Origin: Cricetomys ansorgei
Lineage: Eukaryota > Chordata > Mammalia > Rodentia > Nesomyidae
DNA length: 64,000 nt
Direction of reading: 5' to 3'
Assembly (NCBI GenBank): GCA_026225945.1
Contig: JAMJFZ010001797.1
Coordinates: 1,312,001-1,376,000 of the forward strand
Below, piece after piece: positions 49,801 through 58,029 of the stretch. The notes under the pieces were generated by a model. The model was given only the letters and a program-made list of their open reading frames with translations, was not told the DNA's origin and did not search any database. Position numbers and translations under genes: made by a program. Each line of letters opens with the position of its first letter. The stretch's first letter is position 1.

Positions 49801-52781
49801 CTCTCTCTCGTCGCTCAAAACAAGCTGTGCTCACCTGACAGCAGCTCCCCGTCCTACCCTCCCTGGCTGCTGTAGCCACTGCTCTGCCTTGTGTGCCTGA
49901 ATGTGACAGCTCTAGGCATCTTATGCAGGTGGAGCCAGGGGCTTTGCTTTTTTGGGTCTGGCTTCCTTTATTTAGCACGTTTCAATGTTTATCCATGTTG
50001 CAGTATGCCAAGTTTCCTTCCTTTCTAAAGCTGGTAATGACCCCTGTTGGTCTGTTTGGGAGCACTGGCGGCAGACCCTTAAGCCCCAGTTGTCGCTTCT
50101 CTGGGTGTGCTCAGTGGAGTCCCAGCTCTGAATGACTAGATGATGTTTGTGCCGTTTCATTTTCCCACCAGCAGTACACAGGGTTCCAGTTATTCCACAG
50201 CCCTGAAGGCATCATTATTTCTCCCTCACTCCTTCCCTCTCCCCCTCTTTCTTTTAAAGCTATCTTTCTAAGGTGTCCTTTTTCTTCTCCTTTTATTTTT
50301 ATTTGTTGTTTTTTGTTTTGTTCTTGAGATGGGGTTTCTCTGTTGTAACTCTGGCTGTCCTGAACTCACTCTGTGGATCAGACCGGCCTCGAAGTCACAG
50401 AGATCCATCAGGTTCTTCTCCTTTTAAGGAATAGTTTAAACTGGTTTCTTCCTTCCTCCTGTTGCATGCTCTAGTCCACTTCATTTGACCCTTATGCTGC
50501 TATACCTACCACATCCCTGAAACTGCAAATGGAAAGGATTGCCAGTGAACGGGCTGCCATTTGATGACCCCTAAGCTGCAATGTTTGATCTGTAACCTAT
50601 TTAGCCCTTAAACTTGTCCTTTGCCATATACATGGAGCAACTTAAATTCTTTTTCTGATGTTGAGTTTTAAGTTAAAATGATTCCATCATGATTTAGTGT
50701 ATTTAGTAGAGAATGTAAACTCGCCAGCAGATCTCCCTGCATTTTTAGATTTCTGTAACTTCTCTGACAAAATCAAAACTTCAGCCTCTGAACAAGGGGA
50801 GACCGGGAGAAGGCTGGCTTCCCAGTGCTCCCTTTGTGGGTGCTGTGTGATACAGCAGCTAGGAAGGGAAAATAGTGGTGGGAAGGTCTAACCTGTGACT
50901 GTCTTTTGTTCCCCAGGGAGTTGGCTGGAGTGTGATGACTTAAAGGGTCCCTGTGCTAAAAGACATGAGACGTGTGAAGTGCCAGCATCAGAGATGCATA
51001 TTGTTGTTTGGGAAAGAAAAGCCTTCCAGAAGCCAGCTGAGGAAGCTGCCTGCCTTCCAAGCACAAAGCCAAATGTGCCACAAGCGTCAGGTGAGGAGCA
51101 GCTAGCTTCTCCAACACTGTGTTCTGTGGGTGGGGCTGCCACCTCAGAACCCTCAGCTGCCCACCACACACATGTGCCAGTTGCTCCTCAGACTCTTCCA
51201 GAAGCCAAAGCTGTAGACCATGGAGATAGTGTACTTTCAGGAGCACAAGGCTTGGTGGGCAGTGGTTTACACTCAGCACTTGAAGAGGTTACCCAGGAGA
51301 CGGCCTCTGTTTTTCAGATTGACTCCAAAGGCTGCCTGTCGGAAGACAAACCTGTGGCAGAAAGTGCAGGACTTGTCAGAGCACATACTTTGCCACCACA
51401 AGATTCATTGATGACTTCCTTATTGTCTAGCCCGGGTGAAGGGAAACTAGTCACCCCGTGTGTGGATTCAACTTTCCCATCCCAAGTTGTGAGAACAGAC
51501 CCGCAGACAGTACCGCCGCACACAGGAGACACTGTAGCTCCTAAACCTGTGACTGATGCCCCTGTTCCTGTTCTCACTCAGGAACTGAAGTGCATGGCAA
51601 CTGAGAAGGACACTCAGATACAGGCGCTGCCACTGAAAACTGTGAAGTTAAAACCCGAGCAACCTGGTACATCTCAGCCATCTAATTTGAGAAAAATAGA
51701 AACCATAGCATCTTCTAAAGCAGTAGCAGCTGGGTCACCACAGAATCCACCTCGGAAAGACGATCAGAAGAAGGCGTTCGTGGGAAGCTGGGTGAAAGGG
51801 CTGTTGAGCAGGGGTGGTGCGTTTATGCCGCCCTGTGTTTCGGCTCAGAGTAGAGCAGTAACTGATCTGCAGCCCTCCGTTAAAGGAGCCAATAATTTTG
51901 ATGGCTTTAAAACAAAAAGTACAAACCGGAAGGCTAAGAGGAGGTCCAGGAAAGGTTCTAAGCATATGGACGAGCCATCTCCAGGCAGTGGCTCTCCTCC
52001 ATCAGGGAGCACAGCTGCTCTGCCTCGTGCTGGTGGGAATGCCTCAGCAGCCTCATTGAAGGGAGAAGAACACTCAATCACAGCCCCCCTCTGCCCCAGT
52101 TCCCATGGCAGTGAAAGCACTGTGTCTCCAACAGACTGTGGAGAGGCCTCTGAAGATCAGGTTCATAAGCTTCGGCTTAGACTTCTTAAAAAACTAAAAG
52201 CAAAGAAGAAGAAGCTGGCAGCTCTGATGTCTTCCCCACACCGTGGAACACCTGTAAGTGACCACTCGGAGCCTGTGTCCCATTGCGGGTCTCCAGATGG
52301 CTGTGAGTCCATAGAAGATCTGCTAAACGAGCTACAGCATCAGATTGACCTTGCAGACAACAAAAGCAGCTGCACCGATGCTCCTGCAGGCACCTCGGGT
52401 AACAGCCAGAGCCAGGAAGAGATTCTAGCAGAATTGCTGTCACCCACAGCTCTGTCAGAGCCCCCAGAAAGTGTAGAGTCTGAGTTAAGGTACTTAGAAA
52501 TGGGGGACAGCACCCCAGCACCAGCACCTATTGAATTCAGTGCTATTTCCCAGAACACGTGTCTGAGACAGGACCATGATTACTGCAGTCCCAAGAAAAA
52601 CCAGTGTGAAGTTGAGCTATGTTCACTCACAGACAGTACCTGTATAAGACCCTTGAACTTGGGGAGCCCCATGAAGACTGATATTTTTGATGACTTTTTT
52701 CCCACTTCAGCATTGGAGTCTTTAACAAATGACACATTAGACATACCTCATTTTGATGAATATCTGTTTGAGAATTGCTGA
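25390..52781 (+). CDS. USPL1: USPL1, SUMO-specific isopeptidase (whole coding span, 8 coding exons)
   Basis: USPL1 is a cysteine protease of the C98 family that cleaves SUMO, not ubiquitin. It sits in nuclear Cajal bodies with coilin and supports snRNA transcription (established knowledge). The sequence shows eight exons joined by GT-AG introns into 1081 codons plus TGA: residues 1-33, 34-76, 77-284, 285-322, 323-365, 366-407, 408-460 and 461-1081, with split codons at 285, 323, 366, 408 and 461. Domains in order are an N-terminal Cys cluster (46, 49, 72, 77), a basic KRKR patch (105-108), a catalytic domain (about 220-495) with Cys231, His451 and Asp467, and a long low-complexity tail with a conserved FVGSWVKG block (about 747-770), a basic patch (798-809), a Lys-rich helix (878-900) and a conserved acidic C-terminus. 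The catalytic residues sit five positions before human Cys236, His456 and Asp472, which fits a slightly shorter N-terminal region. I see no frameshift or internal stop. Recognition rests on remembered human USPL1, not on an alignment. Confidence 0.95.
25919..26047 (+). CDS. USPL1: USPL1 exon 3 (residues 34-76)
   Basis: The exon is 129 nt, phase 0 at both ends, with acceptor TCTTTTAG and donor GTAAAG. It encodes a Cys-Pro-Ala-Cys pair at 46/49 and Cys72. Together with Cys77 at the start of exon 4 this gives a CX2C-X22-CX4C pattern that could bind zinc (inference). The block around ALKTYRISFQESIFLCEDLQ closely follows human USPL1 and is one of the best conserved parts of the N-terminal region. 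Confidence 0.92.
26308..26442 (-). repeat. B1 SINE
   Basis: Reversed B1: 'cagggtctcactgtgtagc' to 'gagcactgggattaaagttg'. Confidence 0.85.
26554..26677 (+). repeat. B1 SINE
   Basis: Forward B1 head 'ggccaggcgtggtggtgcat'; the middle is diverged. Confidence 0.8.
26905..27005 (-). repeat. B1 SINE, truncated
   Basis: Reversed B1 with the 'gttgtaactctggctgtcc' variant; the last third is missing after 'gcctctgcctcccag'. Confidence 0.88.
27234..27400 (+). repeat. B2 SINE
   Basis: Forward B2 head 'gggctggagagatggctca' and tail 'cataaaataaataaaatc'. Confidence 0.92.
29416..29523 (-). repeat. B1 SINE
   Basis: Reversed B1: 'cacgtagtccagactgg' and 'cccaagtgctaggattgcag'. Confidence 0.78.
29900..30103 (-). 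repeat. B1 SINE with long T/TTTTG tail
   Basis: Reversed B1 with the 'gttgtaactctgg' variant, preceded by about 65 nt of T-rich tail. Confidence 0.92.
30152..30348 (+). repeat. B2 SINE
   Basis: Forward B2: 'ggactggagcattggctcag', 'ttgagttcaatcccaccac', A-rich tail. Confidence 0.85.
30583..30720 (-). repeat. B1 SINE
   Basis: Reversed B1: 'gcagggtttctttatatag' to 'ggcctgtgccactatgtg'. It lies about 230 nt before USPL1 exon 4. Confidence 0.82.
30947..31571 (+). CDS. USPL1: USPL1 exon 4 (residues 77-284, carries catalytic Cys231)
   Basis: The exon is 625 nt, from acceptor TTTCTAG to donor GTTTGT at 31572. The first part is a divergent Ser/Thr/Lys-rich linker with a KRKR patch (105-108) that may act as a nuclear localisation signal. 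The second part begins the peptidase domain. The Cys-box reads CVQWENTEALCWLDC, and the nucleophile is the Cys in LCWLD (codon at 31409-31411, residue 231). The donor is weak, and the frame continues into the intron for a few codons before TGA at 31607-31609, so intron retention would cut the protein just after the Cys-box. Confidence 0.95.
31983..32090 (-). repeat. B1 SINE, old
   Basis: Reversed B1: 'gagacagtctttgtctgttg' to 'gtaggcatgcaccattgc'. Confidence 0.65.
33560..33740 (-). repeat. B3-type SINE with GT tract
   Basis: A GT tract leads into 'tctgggttcaaacacaggtc' and 'accaaagcgctgatcc', reversed SINE. Confidence 0.65.
33820..33993 (-). repeat. B2 SINE
   Basis: Reversed B2: 'ttgaacccgggtcctctgg' and 'ctcttaaccactgaatcatc'. 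Confidence 0.92.
34095..34200 (-). repeat. B3 SINE fragment
   Basis: A GT-rich start, then 'tcacagaacaacttgctggag' shortened at 'tctaggaatggagctcag'. Confidence 0.5.
34620..34793 (+). repeat. B2 SINE
   Basis: Forward B2: 'gaactggagagatacacagc' and 'acagttccaggggatctcac'. Confidence 0.88.
34794..34834. repeat. (AC)n microsatellite
   Basis: About 20 AC units follow directly on the tail of the B2 element. Confidence 0.97.
35050..35216 (-). repeat. B1 SINE
   Basis: Near full-length reversed B1 with the 'gttgtaactctgg' variant and 'gcgtgcgccaccacctgg' end. Confidence 0.95.
35490..35655 (-). repeat. B1 SINE, rearranged
   Basis: Reversed B1 with 'attctaactctggctgtcc' and a short internal repeat of 'ctgtcctgactgtcct'. 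Confidence 0.85.
36005..36118 (+). CDS. USPL1: USPL1 exon 5 (residues 285-322)
   Basis: The exon is 114 nt, entered in phase 1. The acceptor is a long T-run followed by AAG, and the donor is the consensus GTGAGT at 36119. It encodes the helix EDCKKLTSEIFAEI and the following CLNKVRDEIF segment of the peptidase domain, close to human. It is easy to miss because of its size; phase and flanking splice sites fit both neighbours exactly. Confidence 0.93.
36119..38190 (+). other. USPL1: USPL1 intron 5
   Basis: The intron is bounded by GTGAGT and TTGCAG. Apart from a GT-rich B3-like scrap near 37.02-37.1 kb and a B1 at 37140-37310, nothing is recognisable; open frames on both strands at 36.15-36.92 kb lack any family resemblance. 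Confidence 0.85.
37140..37312 (+). repeat. B1 SINE
   Basis: Forward B1: 'cacctttaatcccagcac' to 'acatagtgggaccctgttt'. Confidence 0.92.
38191..38320 (+). CDS. USPL1: USPL1 exon 6 (residues 323-365)
   Basis: The exon is 130 nt, with acceptor CTCTTTGCAG and donor GTCAGT. It encodes ESPVFALPVLLKLEPHVEKL and the Cys-X2-Cys pair of CSHCGHQY in the peptidase domain. In human the matching cysteines belong to the structural part of the USP-like fold (inference by position). The frame stays open into the intron for about 25 codons of T-rich sequence, which is not coding. Confidence 0.94.
38455..38730 (-). repeat. Decayed B1-like pieces with CA tract
   Basis: A C-run plus CA tract (38453-38477) is followed by two diverged reversed B1-like segments, the second ending 'aggcatgtatcacagctgac'. 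Confidence 0.5.
38995..39146. repeat. 51-bp minisatellite, 3 copies
   Basis: Units begin at 38995, 39046 and 39097, each starting AGG then CCCTCATGAAGC and ending GCAGAGGTTC. Copies differ at only a few positions. It lies in USPL1 intron 6. Confidence 0.97.
41324..41449 (+). CDS. USPL1: USPL1 exon 7 (residues 366-407)
   Basis: The exon is 126 nt, with acceptor GTTGTTGCAG and donor GTAAGT at 41450. It encodes CLKSLVTFTNVVPEWHPLNA and then HFGPCNNCCSSKSQIRKM. The NxCxxC-like group gives a second Cys cluster that may pair with the exon 6 cysteines. It was not visible as a long open frame and was found by walking from the exon 6 phase to the human-like sequence. Confidence 0.93.
42300..42425 (-). 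repeat. B1-like SINE relic
   Basis: TTTTA repeats, then 'tttgacagtagtcttgctat' and 'gcaagtgctggaattgcagtg'. Confidence 0.55.
43650..43800 (+). repeat. B1 SINE
   Basis: Forward B1: 'tggatatggtggtgcatgcc', 'aggaagcagaggcaggcgga'. Confidence 0.88.
44220..44345 (-). repeat. B1 SINE, diverged
   Basis: Reversed B1: 'caagatagtctcgatgtgtag' and 'gagggctgagataataggttg'. Confidence 0.6.
44390..44518 (-). repeat. B1 SINE
   Basis: Reversed B1: 'tatggtttcactgtgtagtc' and 'gagctgggaataaaagcatg'. Confidence 0.75.
44630..44772 (-). repeat. B1 SINE
   Basis: Reversed B1: 'tttttgagacagaattttgc' to 'ggaactactagcctagccac'. Confidence 0.7.
47416..47573 (+). CDS. USPL1: USPL1 exon 8 (residues 408-460, carries catalytic His451)
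   Basis: The exon is 158 nt, with acceptor TTTCCCGCAG and donor GTAAGT at 47574. It encodes SPIFMLHFVEGLPQKDLQHY and the segment ending NHFIAWVLDAD. The catalytic histidine is His451 in NHFIAW, as expected for the His-box of this family. It splices in phase 1 into the last exon, which supplies the third catalytic residue. Confidence 0.95.
47860..48835 (+). repeat. Ancient L1 (L1M-type) 3' fragment
   Basis: Stretches such as 'gccattgtagcaccatgcag', 'agtagtttcgctaccctaaa' and 'aaataccaaggagtttgg' then 'ttgctggatcaaatggcag' follow the known old-L1 3' sequence. A B4-type SINE splits it. Confidence 0.6.
48385..48625 (+). repeat. B4/RSINE-type SINE inside the L1 relic
   Basis: It starts 'gggtgctagggaaatggctc', has 'gctgggcgtggtggtcac' in the middle and ends in a CA-rich tail. 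Confidence 0.75.
49680..50220 (+). repeat. Ancient L1 (L1M-type) 3' fragment
   Basis: 'tccatttcagcattttaagc', 'tttatccatgttgcagtatg' and 'tcccaccagcagtacacagg' match the typical old-L1 series in the right order. Confidence 0.6.
50300..50412 (-). repeat. B1 SINE, truncated
   Basis: Reversed B1 with the 'gttgtaactctggctgtcc' variant, broken off after 'gtcacagagatccatcagg'. Confidence 0.88.
50917..52781 (+). CDS. USPL1: USPL1 exon 9 (last coding exon; catalytic Asp467 and C-terminal tail)
   Basis: This large exon encodes residues 461-1081 and ends at TGA 52779-52781. It opens with SWLECDDLKGPC; Asp467, the first Asp after Glu-Cys, completes the Cys-His-Asp triad. The next 280 or so residues are a fast-changing Ser/Thr/Pro/Gln-rich region with several indels relative to human. 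Conserved islands follow: KKAFVGSWVKGLLSRG (745-760), a basic patch (798-809), the Lys-rich helix KLRLRLLKKLKAKKKKLAAL (878-897), a segment with EDLLNEL, and the C-terminus from SPMKTDIFDDFF to DIPHFDEYLFEN. The tail is where coilin and Cajal-body interactions are expected to lie (inference). Antisense frames inside it are shadows. Confidence 0.97.
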
Positions 52782-53335
52782 ATGCCTGCTGACACTTTCA
52801 GTTGAATACTGACCACTGCTGCTAGGAGGATGTGACTTGTGGAGAGTTTTGGCTGACATGCACAGTCCTGGGTACCAGCCTCTGGGGAGCTGTAAGCTGC
52901 CGGATCTCCCGTCTGTCTCGAAGCACGGGATCCACGGCAGATTAAAATCCTCAGCCTTGTGTTTGCCGGTTTCAATTTGTGATTGTAGAAGAATGGTAGG
53001 TTGTACCATTAATCCCCGGATTTTAAGATTAATGGTTGGGGTTTGTGGAGAGCTCAGGTGGTAAAGAACCTGCTCCACAAGCATGACGACCTGAATTCAG
53101 TTCCCAGAACCAGTGTGAAAAGCCAGTGGCAATGCACTCCTGCAGTCCCGGCTGAGGATCCCTGGAGCCACTTGAGCCAGATCTGAGCTCCAGGTTCTGT
53201 GGAGACCCCGTCTCAAGGAATGAAGTGGAGTGGACTGAGGAAGACACCCGACCTTGACCTGCCTCTAAACCATGTATGTGTATCCACACAGATACGTACA
53301 CACACAAAAATAAAGTACCTTTTTTAAAAAACAAA
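52782..53335 (+). other. USPL1: USPL1 3' UTR (predicted) with SINE-derived end
   Basis: No further coding sequence follows the stop. ATTAAA lies at 52941-52946 and AATAAA at 53309-53314. The second sits in the A/T-rich tail of a B4/RSINE-like SINE (about 53038-53345). Either could be the poly(A) signal; the end point given assumes the second plus about 20 nt. I see no other AATAAA before 55.9 kb. Confidence 0.45.
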
Positions 53336-53345
53336 ACAAAAAACA
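53038..53345 (+). repeat. B4/RSINE-type SINE in the USPL1 3' UTR
   Basis: A tRNA-like head 'gagagctcaggtggtaaag' with 'gaattcagttcccagaac' is joined to a B1-like middle and a tail 'acacaaaaataaagtacc' containing AATAAA. Confidence 0.75.
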
Positions 53346-54146
53346 TGTGTTTTGGTTCAGGAAAATAACTAGTTTACACAAAAATTATCGACTGCAGCAT
53401 GTGAGTGCCTTGACAGTTTGCTTCTGACTCAACCAAGCCTGCTGCTTATGGTGGAACTTGAGCCCCTTAGTGTCACCTTCTCCTGCCCTCTCCTCACAGG
53501 AGGCAGGAAGCCCTGTCACTAGCACTTTGAGTACTCTGAAGTGATTGGCATGTGCTGGATTACAGGGAATGTACTCCAGGATGCTCTGTTGATGTCATAA
53601 ATGCCGCACCTCCTGGGTACCTGCTGATCTTCCCGATTTTAAGGGAGTAGTGGTGCTGATAAGCTGAATCCTGTTACATGTGAAGTGTTAATCCATTGAA
53701 AACTCCATCTCCCATGAGTGACTTGGATTTTAAAGATAAGCAGAACATAGCTGGTAAATTGTAGGTGGTGGATGGAATTAGAAGTTTTGGGCTAGTCTGC
53801 CTCGGGTTCCATAATGGTGGTGGTTCAAAAAGCATCCCGAGATATTTGAGTTAGACTTGAATTTTAGGTTGGCTGGCAGTCAGTGGTAAAACATTTGGCC
53901 AGGGACTTTGTATTTAATAATTTTATCTGCCGTATTTGCTCCTAAGTCTTTTTCCCCCTCTGATTATATAAATAATACGTGTTCTAAGAAAAATGTCTTG
54001 TGTGTTTTGTGTTGGGGCGGGTACACCCGTGCTTAACACGGATGTGTGTGTGGACCCCTGAAGTTTGAGAGGCTACTTCATCAGGACCCACTGTCTTCAC
54101 TGAGGTAGGGTCTCTCACTGCTTGCTGGTTCTGACTGTTCTAGCAA

Positions 54147-54152
<6 letters not shown>

Positions 54153-54208
<56 letters not shown>
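54153..54208. repeat. (GT)28 microsatellite
   Basis: A pure GT run of 56 nt, the longest in the window. Confidence 0.97.
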
Positions 54209-54209
<1 letters not shown>

Positions 54210-54242
54210 TGAGTTCTGAGATTGCAGGCAGCTACGCCTGAG

Positions 54243-54366
54243 AGTCCTTCTGAGATTTGAACTCTGATCCTCATCCTTGCAGAGCAAGCACTTTACCACT
54301 GGTCAGTCCTTCTGAGATTTGAACTCTGATCCTCATCCTTGCAGAGCAAGCACTTTACCACTGGTC
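54243..54366. repeat. Perfect 62-bp tandem duplication
   Basis: 54243-54304 and 54305-54366 are identical base for base. The unit is part of a reversed B3-like SINE that also contributed the GT tract. Confidence 0.97.
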
Positions 54367-54389
54367 ATCTCCAGGTCTGGGAACTTCCT

Positions 54390-54532
54390 TGCTTTTTGAA
54401 ATAGGGTCTCATGTAATCCAGGCTGGCCTTGAACTCATCATACCAAGACTGACCTGAAACTACTGATCCTTCTTACCTCTGTATTCTGACTTCGGGGTTA
54501 CAGGCTGGAGCCAGCATGCCTGGCTGGGTAAC
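54390..54532 (-). repeat. B1 SINE
   Basis: Reversed B1: 'tgaaatagggtctcatgtaa' to 'ccagcatgcctggctgg', with a duplicated centre. Confidence 0.75.
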
Positions 54533-55631
54533 TGTTTTACATGTTGAAAGCCATGCTGATAGCATAATCAGTTGTCTTTTGTGTTTTTAAATCTTGCCAG
54601 CACTAGGTAAGTAGTCTTGGGGTCATCAGAAAGAACCAGCCTTGACTGGTTTTGTTTACATTTCAGTGATTACTGCTGAGGTTGGGCATTTGCTCTGCCC
54701 TGTAATTGTCCTGTAACTGCTTGTTGTTTCCCATTCACAACCTGTACTGGTGAGTACCGAGCACTGTGTGTGAGTCTGAGATGTAAAACAAGAGGAAAGC
54801 CGAGTGCTTTATGAAGAATTTCCACAAGAAGTAATGATGTGCCCAGTGGATCGTTGAGTTGGTTACTGATAGTTTTGGTAGTCAGGATCTATCAACTCAC
54901 TAGAAGAATACTTTATCATTGCTTTTAGGGAACATTCTTGATATTGATTCAGCATTTATTAACATTGGACTCATGGCCAGGCCTGAAAAGAGCTTCTACA
55001 AAACCAACTTCCTGTATAAGGCACATCGTACTGCCTGTGCTTAGCAACACTATATAGCACTCGGCACTGTGCTTGGGCCAAAACACTGAGTTATGCCATG
55101 ATAAAAACAAAGCCCTTGGTTTTGTGTGAAGCTGCAATGGGAAAGGGGGAGTGTTGATTTCTGTCCTGAGCAGAGAATGTGTGTCTAGCAGCCCTAGTTT
55201 TTTCCTATTACTCTGAGCATAAGACTATGGAAAGCCTTGCAAGTATTTATTTTTAGGGATACCCTTACAGGCTCATGTTTTTGAGCACTTGGTCCCCCAG
55301 CCAATGGTAGCATCAGGGAAGGTTATAGAACTTTTGGAGGTAGAGCCTCAATGGAAAAAGGGTCACCAGGGTCACCGTGGGTGGGCCTTGGGCTTTTGGA
55401 GTCCCGCAGCATTACCTTCTCCTCTTGCTCCCACTGCCTCCTGCTGCGAGCCAAAACCGATCTGTACGTTGCTTTGTGTCAGGTATTTGGTTATGTGCAC
55501 ACAGCTTTGTGGGACCCAACACCCTCTTGTGGCCTCTGTGGGCACTACACTCACGTGCACATACCTACTCCTCCACTGTAGGAGGCATGTAGGTACCTGT
55601 GCTCATGGATAAGCACTGGGAAAACCAGGAA

Positions 55632-56040
55632 TGTTAAACGGGTCTCCTCAAAGGGAGAGAAGTTTTCCGACCAGAAGGCTGGGAGTGGAAGTGTTTAAAA
55701 ACCTCTGCGCTATCTACATAGCCAGGCTCCACCCCTCCAGACTCTTATCTTGGACTTGTCTATCTTGGTCAGTCTACAGCATTATCCTTCCCCAGACCCT
55801 TATGAGCGTTGTTTACCTTGAGCCTGCTTCCTTAGTTAACCTCTAGAACCTATCTTCATGGAAGACCTGTCCTTTGTCGGAAGCTTTGTTGTGCATATGG
55901 GACTGAATTGTCACCAGGAAACTTTCCAAATTGTGCTGCACTTAAATATGCTTAAAATAAACTACCCGGTGCTGCTGGTCATGGTGGACCAAATTTCCTT
56001 CTGGCCTCCCCTGGGTGGTGTTTGCCGAGACACCCCGCCA
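55632..56040 (+). mobile_element. Possible solo LTR
   Basis: The segment begins TGTTAAACGGG and ends CACCCCGCCA, with AATAAA at 55966-55971 about 70 nt before the end. That is LTR-like layout only; I cannot name a family and see no target duplication. Confidence 0.3.
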
Positions 56041-57337
56041 TACCCACTCCACTGTCTTTAAAACAAAACACCCTAAACCATGAAAACTGACTCAGTTCCA
56101 AGGAGTGATATCACCGAAGGAAGGCGGAAAGGAAGGAATGCAAATGAGTATTTACTAGTGTAAATCTCCGCAGAAGTCACTCTGAAAGAGTCTCTGTTAA
56201 AGCTCATCCAGCCGCTCCATAGTGTGAGGACGCATTGTGTTAAACCCTCAAGACTGTTAGTCTTTCAAATCATTTATTAACAATTTAGTTTTTTTTACTC
56301 AAACTGGCTTTTTATTCAGATTTTTGTGTTCCCTTAAAAACCTTTATAAGTTATTCTCCATACCTAAATGAGAGGCAAGAAAACTTAGGTCCCCTGTGTG
56401 TGTGTGTTGCGGGGTGGGGGGCGTTGTAGAGGGGGTGACGGCGCTTCCCTCCCCTGGGCCCTAGCTTACCTTCCTGCTGGGACTCAGGAAACTCCACTAC
56501 TACTGATAAAGTCAAGAACTGCCTCCCAGACCTTGTGTCTTCACAGAGACATATAGACAAGAATGTTAGAGACTACGGTGACCCATGTCTGCCTTTGGGT
56601 AGAGGATTTGCAACCTTAGGTTCACTCCTGTTTGCTCTCCTCTCAGCCCCAAGTCTAATAATACACCCCATAAAAACACTTTACAATCTTATTCACAGAA
56701 GGCAATTCTTTAAGAACAATCATTAAAATAGGTCATATTTTTTATTGTTTACCTTAATCGTGACACCTTGGTATAAATAACATCATCTGAGTTGATGTAA
56801 TAGTCACAGGATTGTACACAGTCGTAAAGACACCCTAGGGGTAGCTCTCTGAAGCCCATACCCAAGTCTTAAGGGGTATGGTACCCTTTCCTGGCTTTCT
56901 GTCTAAATACCTAAAAAAAGTAAATGCATAATAACTTGGCTTCAATGACTCAGGTTGAAATTCTTTTCTGCTTCGTAGTCAAGGATCTGGCTTTCCCCGA
57001 GTGAAACCCCTCTTGAGTGAAGCTATGGCAGTATGGGGCATTCAACGCCTTTAGACTTTATGTGCTGATGGCCTTTATTAGAACTCTGAATACAAATTTG
57101 GCAAATAAAAGCCAAACTTTCAAGCTTTGAAGACCAAGAAATACATTTCAGAAATCTGATTCCTTTGGACATCATAACAAAATTTCATCAGAATATATGT
57201 TTGGGGAAAGCCCTTAACTTTCTATTTGGAATCTCCTCAGGGCTTCACAAAACACTATGGTAGTCTTTTAGAAAGCTTGACTAATAAATGAAGTTGAACT
57301 TAAATTTTAAGAGGGAATGTGATTTTAAAGGGCAGGG

Positions 57338-57467
57338 CTAGGGAACGTAGCTTAGTTGGTAGGATGTTTGCCCAGCATGCATCAGGCCCTGAGTTCAGTC
57401 CTAGCACTGCAAATGGACATGGCCTGGGCAGCTGGAGACCCTGCCTCAGAAGAAAGAATAAAGTATT
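57338..57467 (+). repeat. ID-type SINE
   Basis: Forward tRNA-like head 'ggaacgtagcttagttggta' and 'gttcagtcctagcactgc', then an A/G-rich tail. Confidence 0.75.
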
Positions 57468-58029
57468 CTTGAGAAGCCCACACCCATGTTCTCAGGTGTG
57501 TCTTACTTTTTTCTCAACTGTCAGTCAGTCTCCCCGATAACCCCAAGATGGCAACGGGTCTCTAAAAGACAGCCAGACATAAGTTCCAGCCTCACACACA
57601 GGCCTGTCCCCAGAAATCCCTCCACAATGTCCCACCTCTCTCTAAAGAGTCAACATGTCCTCTCCTTTGTTCTCCTCCCAATCAGAAACAGCCACCCCAA
57701 CACTTCTCCCACCGAACCTCCCCCTTTCCTGTCCCACTTAGGACCCTTTCTAGCCTGCCATTTGCCTAAGGGCCGCATTGTCTCCACTCTATCCAGAGGC
57801 AGTGCTTTGTCCCTCTGGGAACAAATACCCCTCCCCCCCCTGTCCTTTTCCTCTGATATTTCCCCTGTCCGTCTGGGCCAAACACATGTCCTTCATGCTG
57901 AGAATCTGGTGTCTGGGTGTGCTCTGTGCCAACTCCAGTCATTTCACCTGTCTCTCTCACACCTCTCGTGTTTAAAATGTCTTTTTAAAAAAAGACTTTG
58001 TGGATTAGGTTTTAAGTTTTAGTTAGAAC

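Larger units (their letters stand above)
47574..50916 (+). other. USPL1: USPL1 intron 8
   Basis: The intron is bounded by GTAAGT and CCCCAG. Two stretches of ancient L1 3' sequence (47.86-48.83 and 49.68-50.22 kb) are interrupted or flanked by a B4-type SINE and a B1. The open frames here are not coding. Confidence 0.85.

Noticed and set aside
51314..52120. Antisense open frames of 76-113 codons within USPL1 exon 9
   Set aside because: They mirror a long real coding exon on the other strand and show no family resemblance.
57486..58022. 178-codon plus-strand frame
   Set aside because: Ser/Pro/Leu-rich reading of C/T-rich unique sequence with no family match or splice context.
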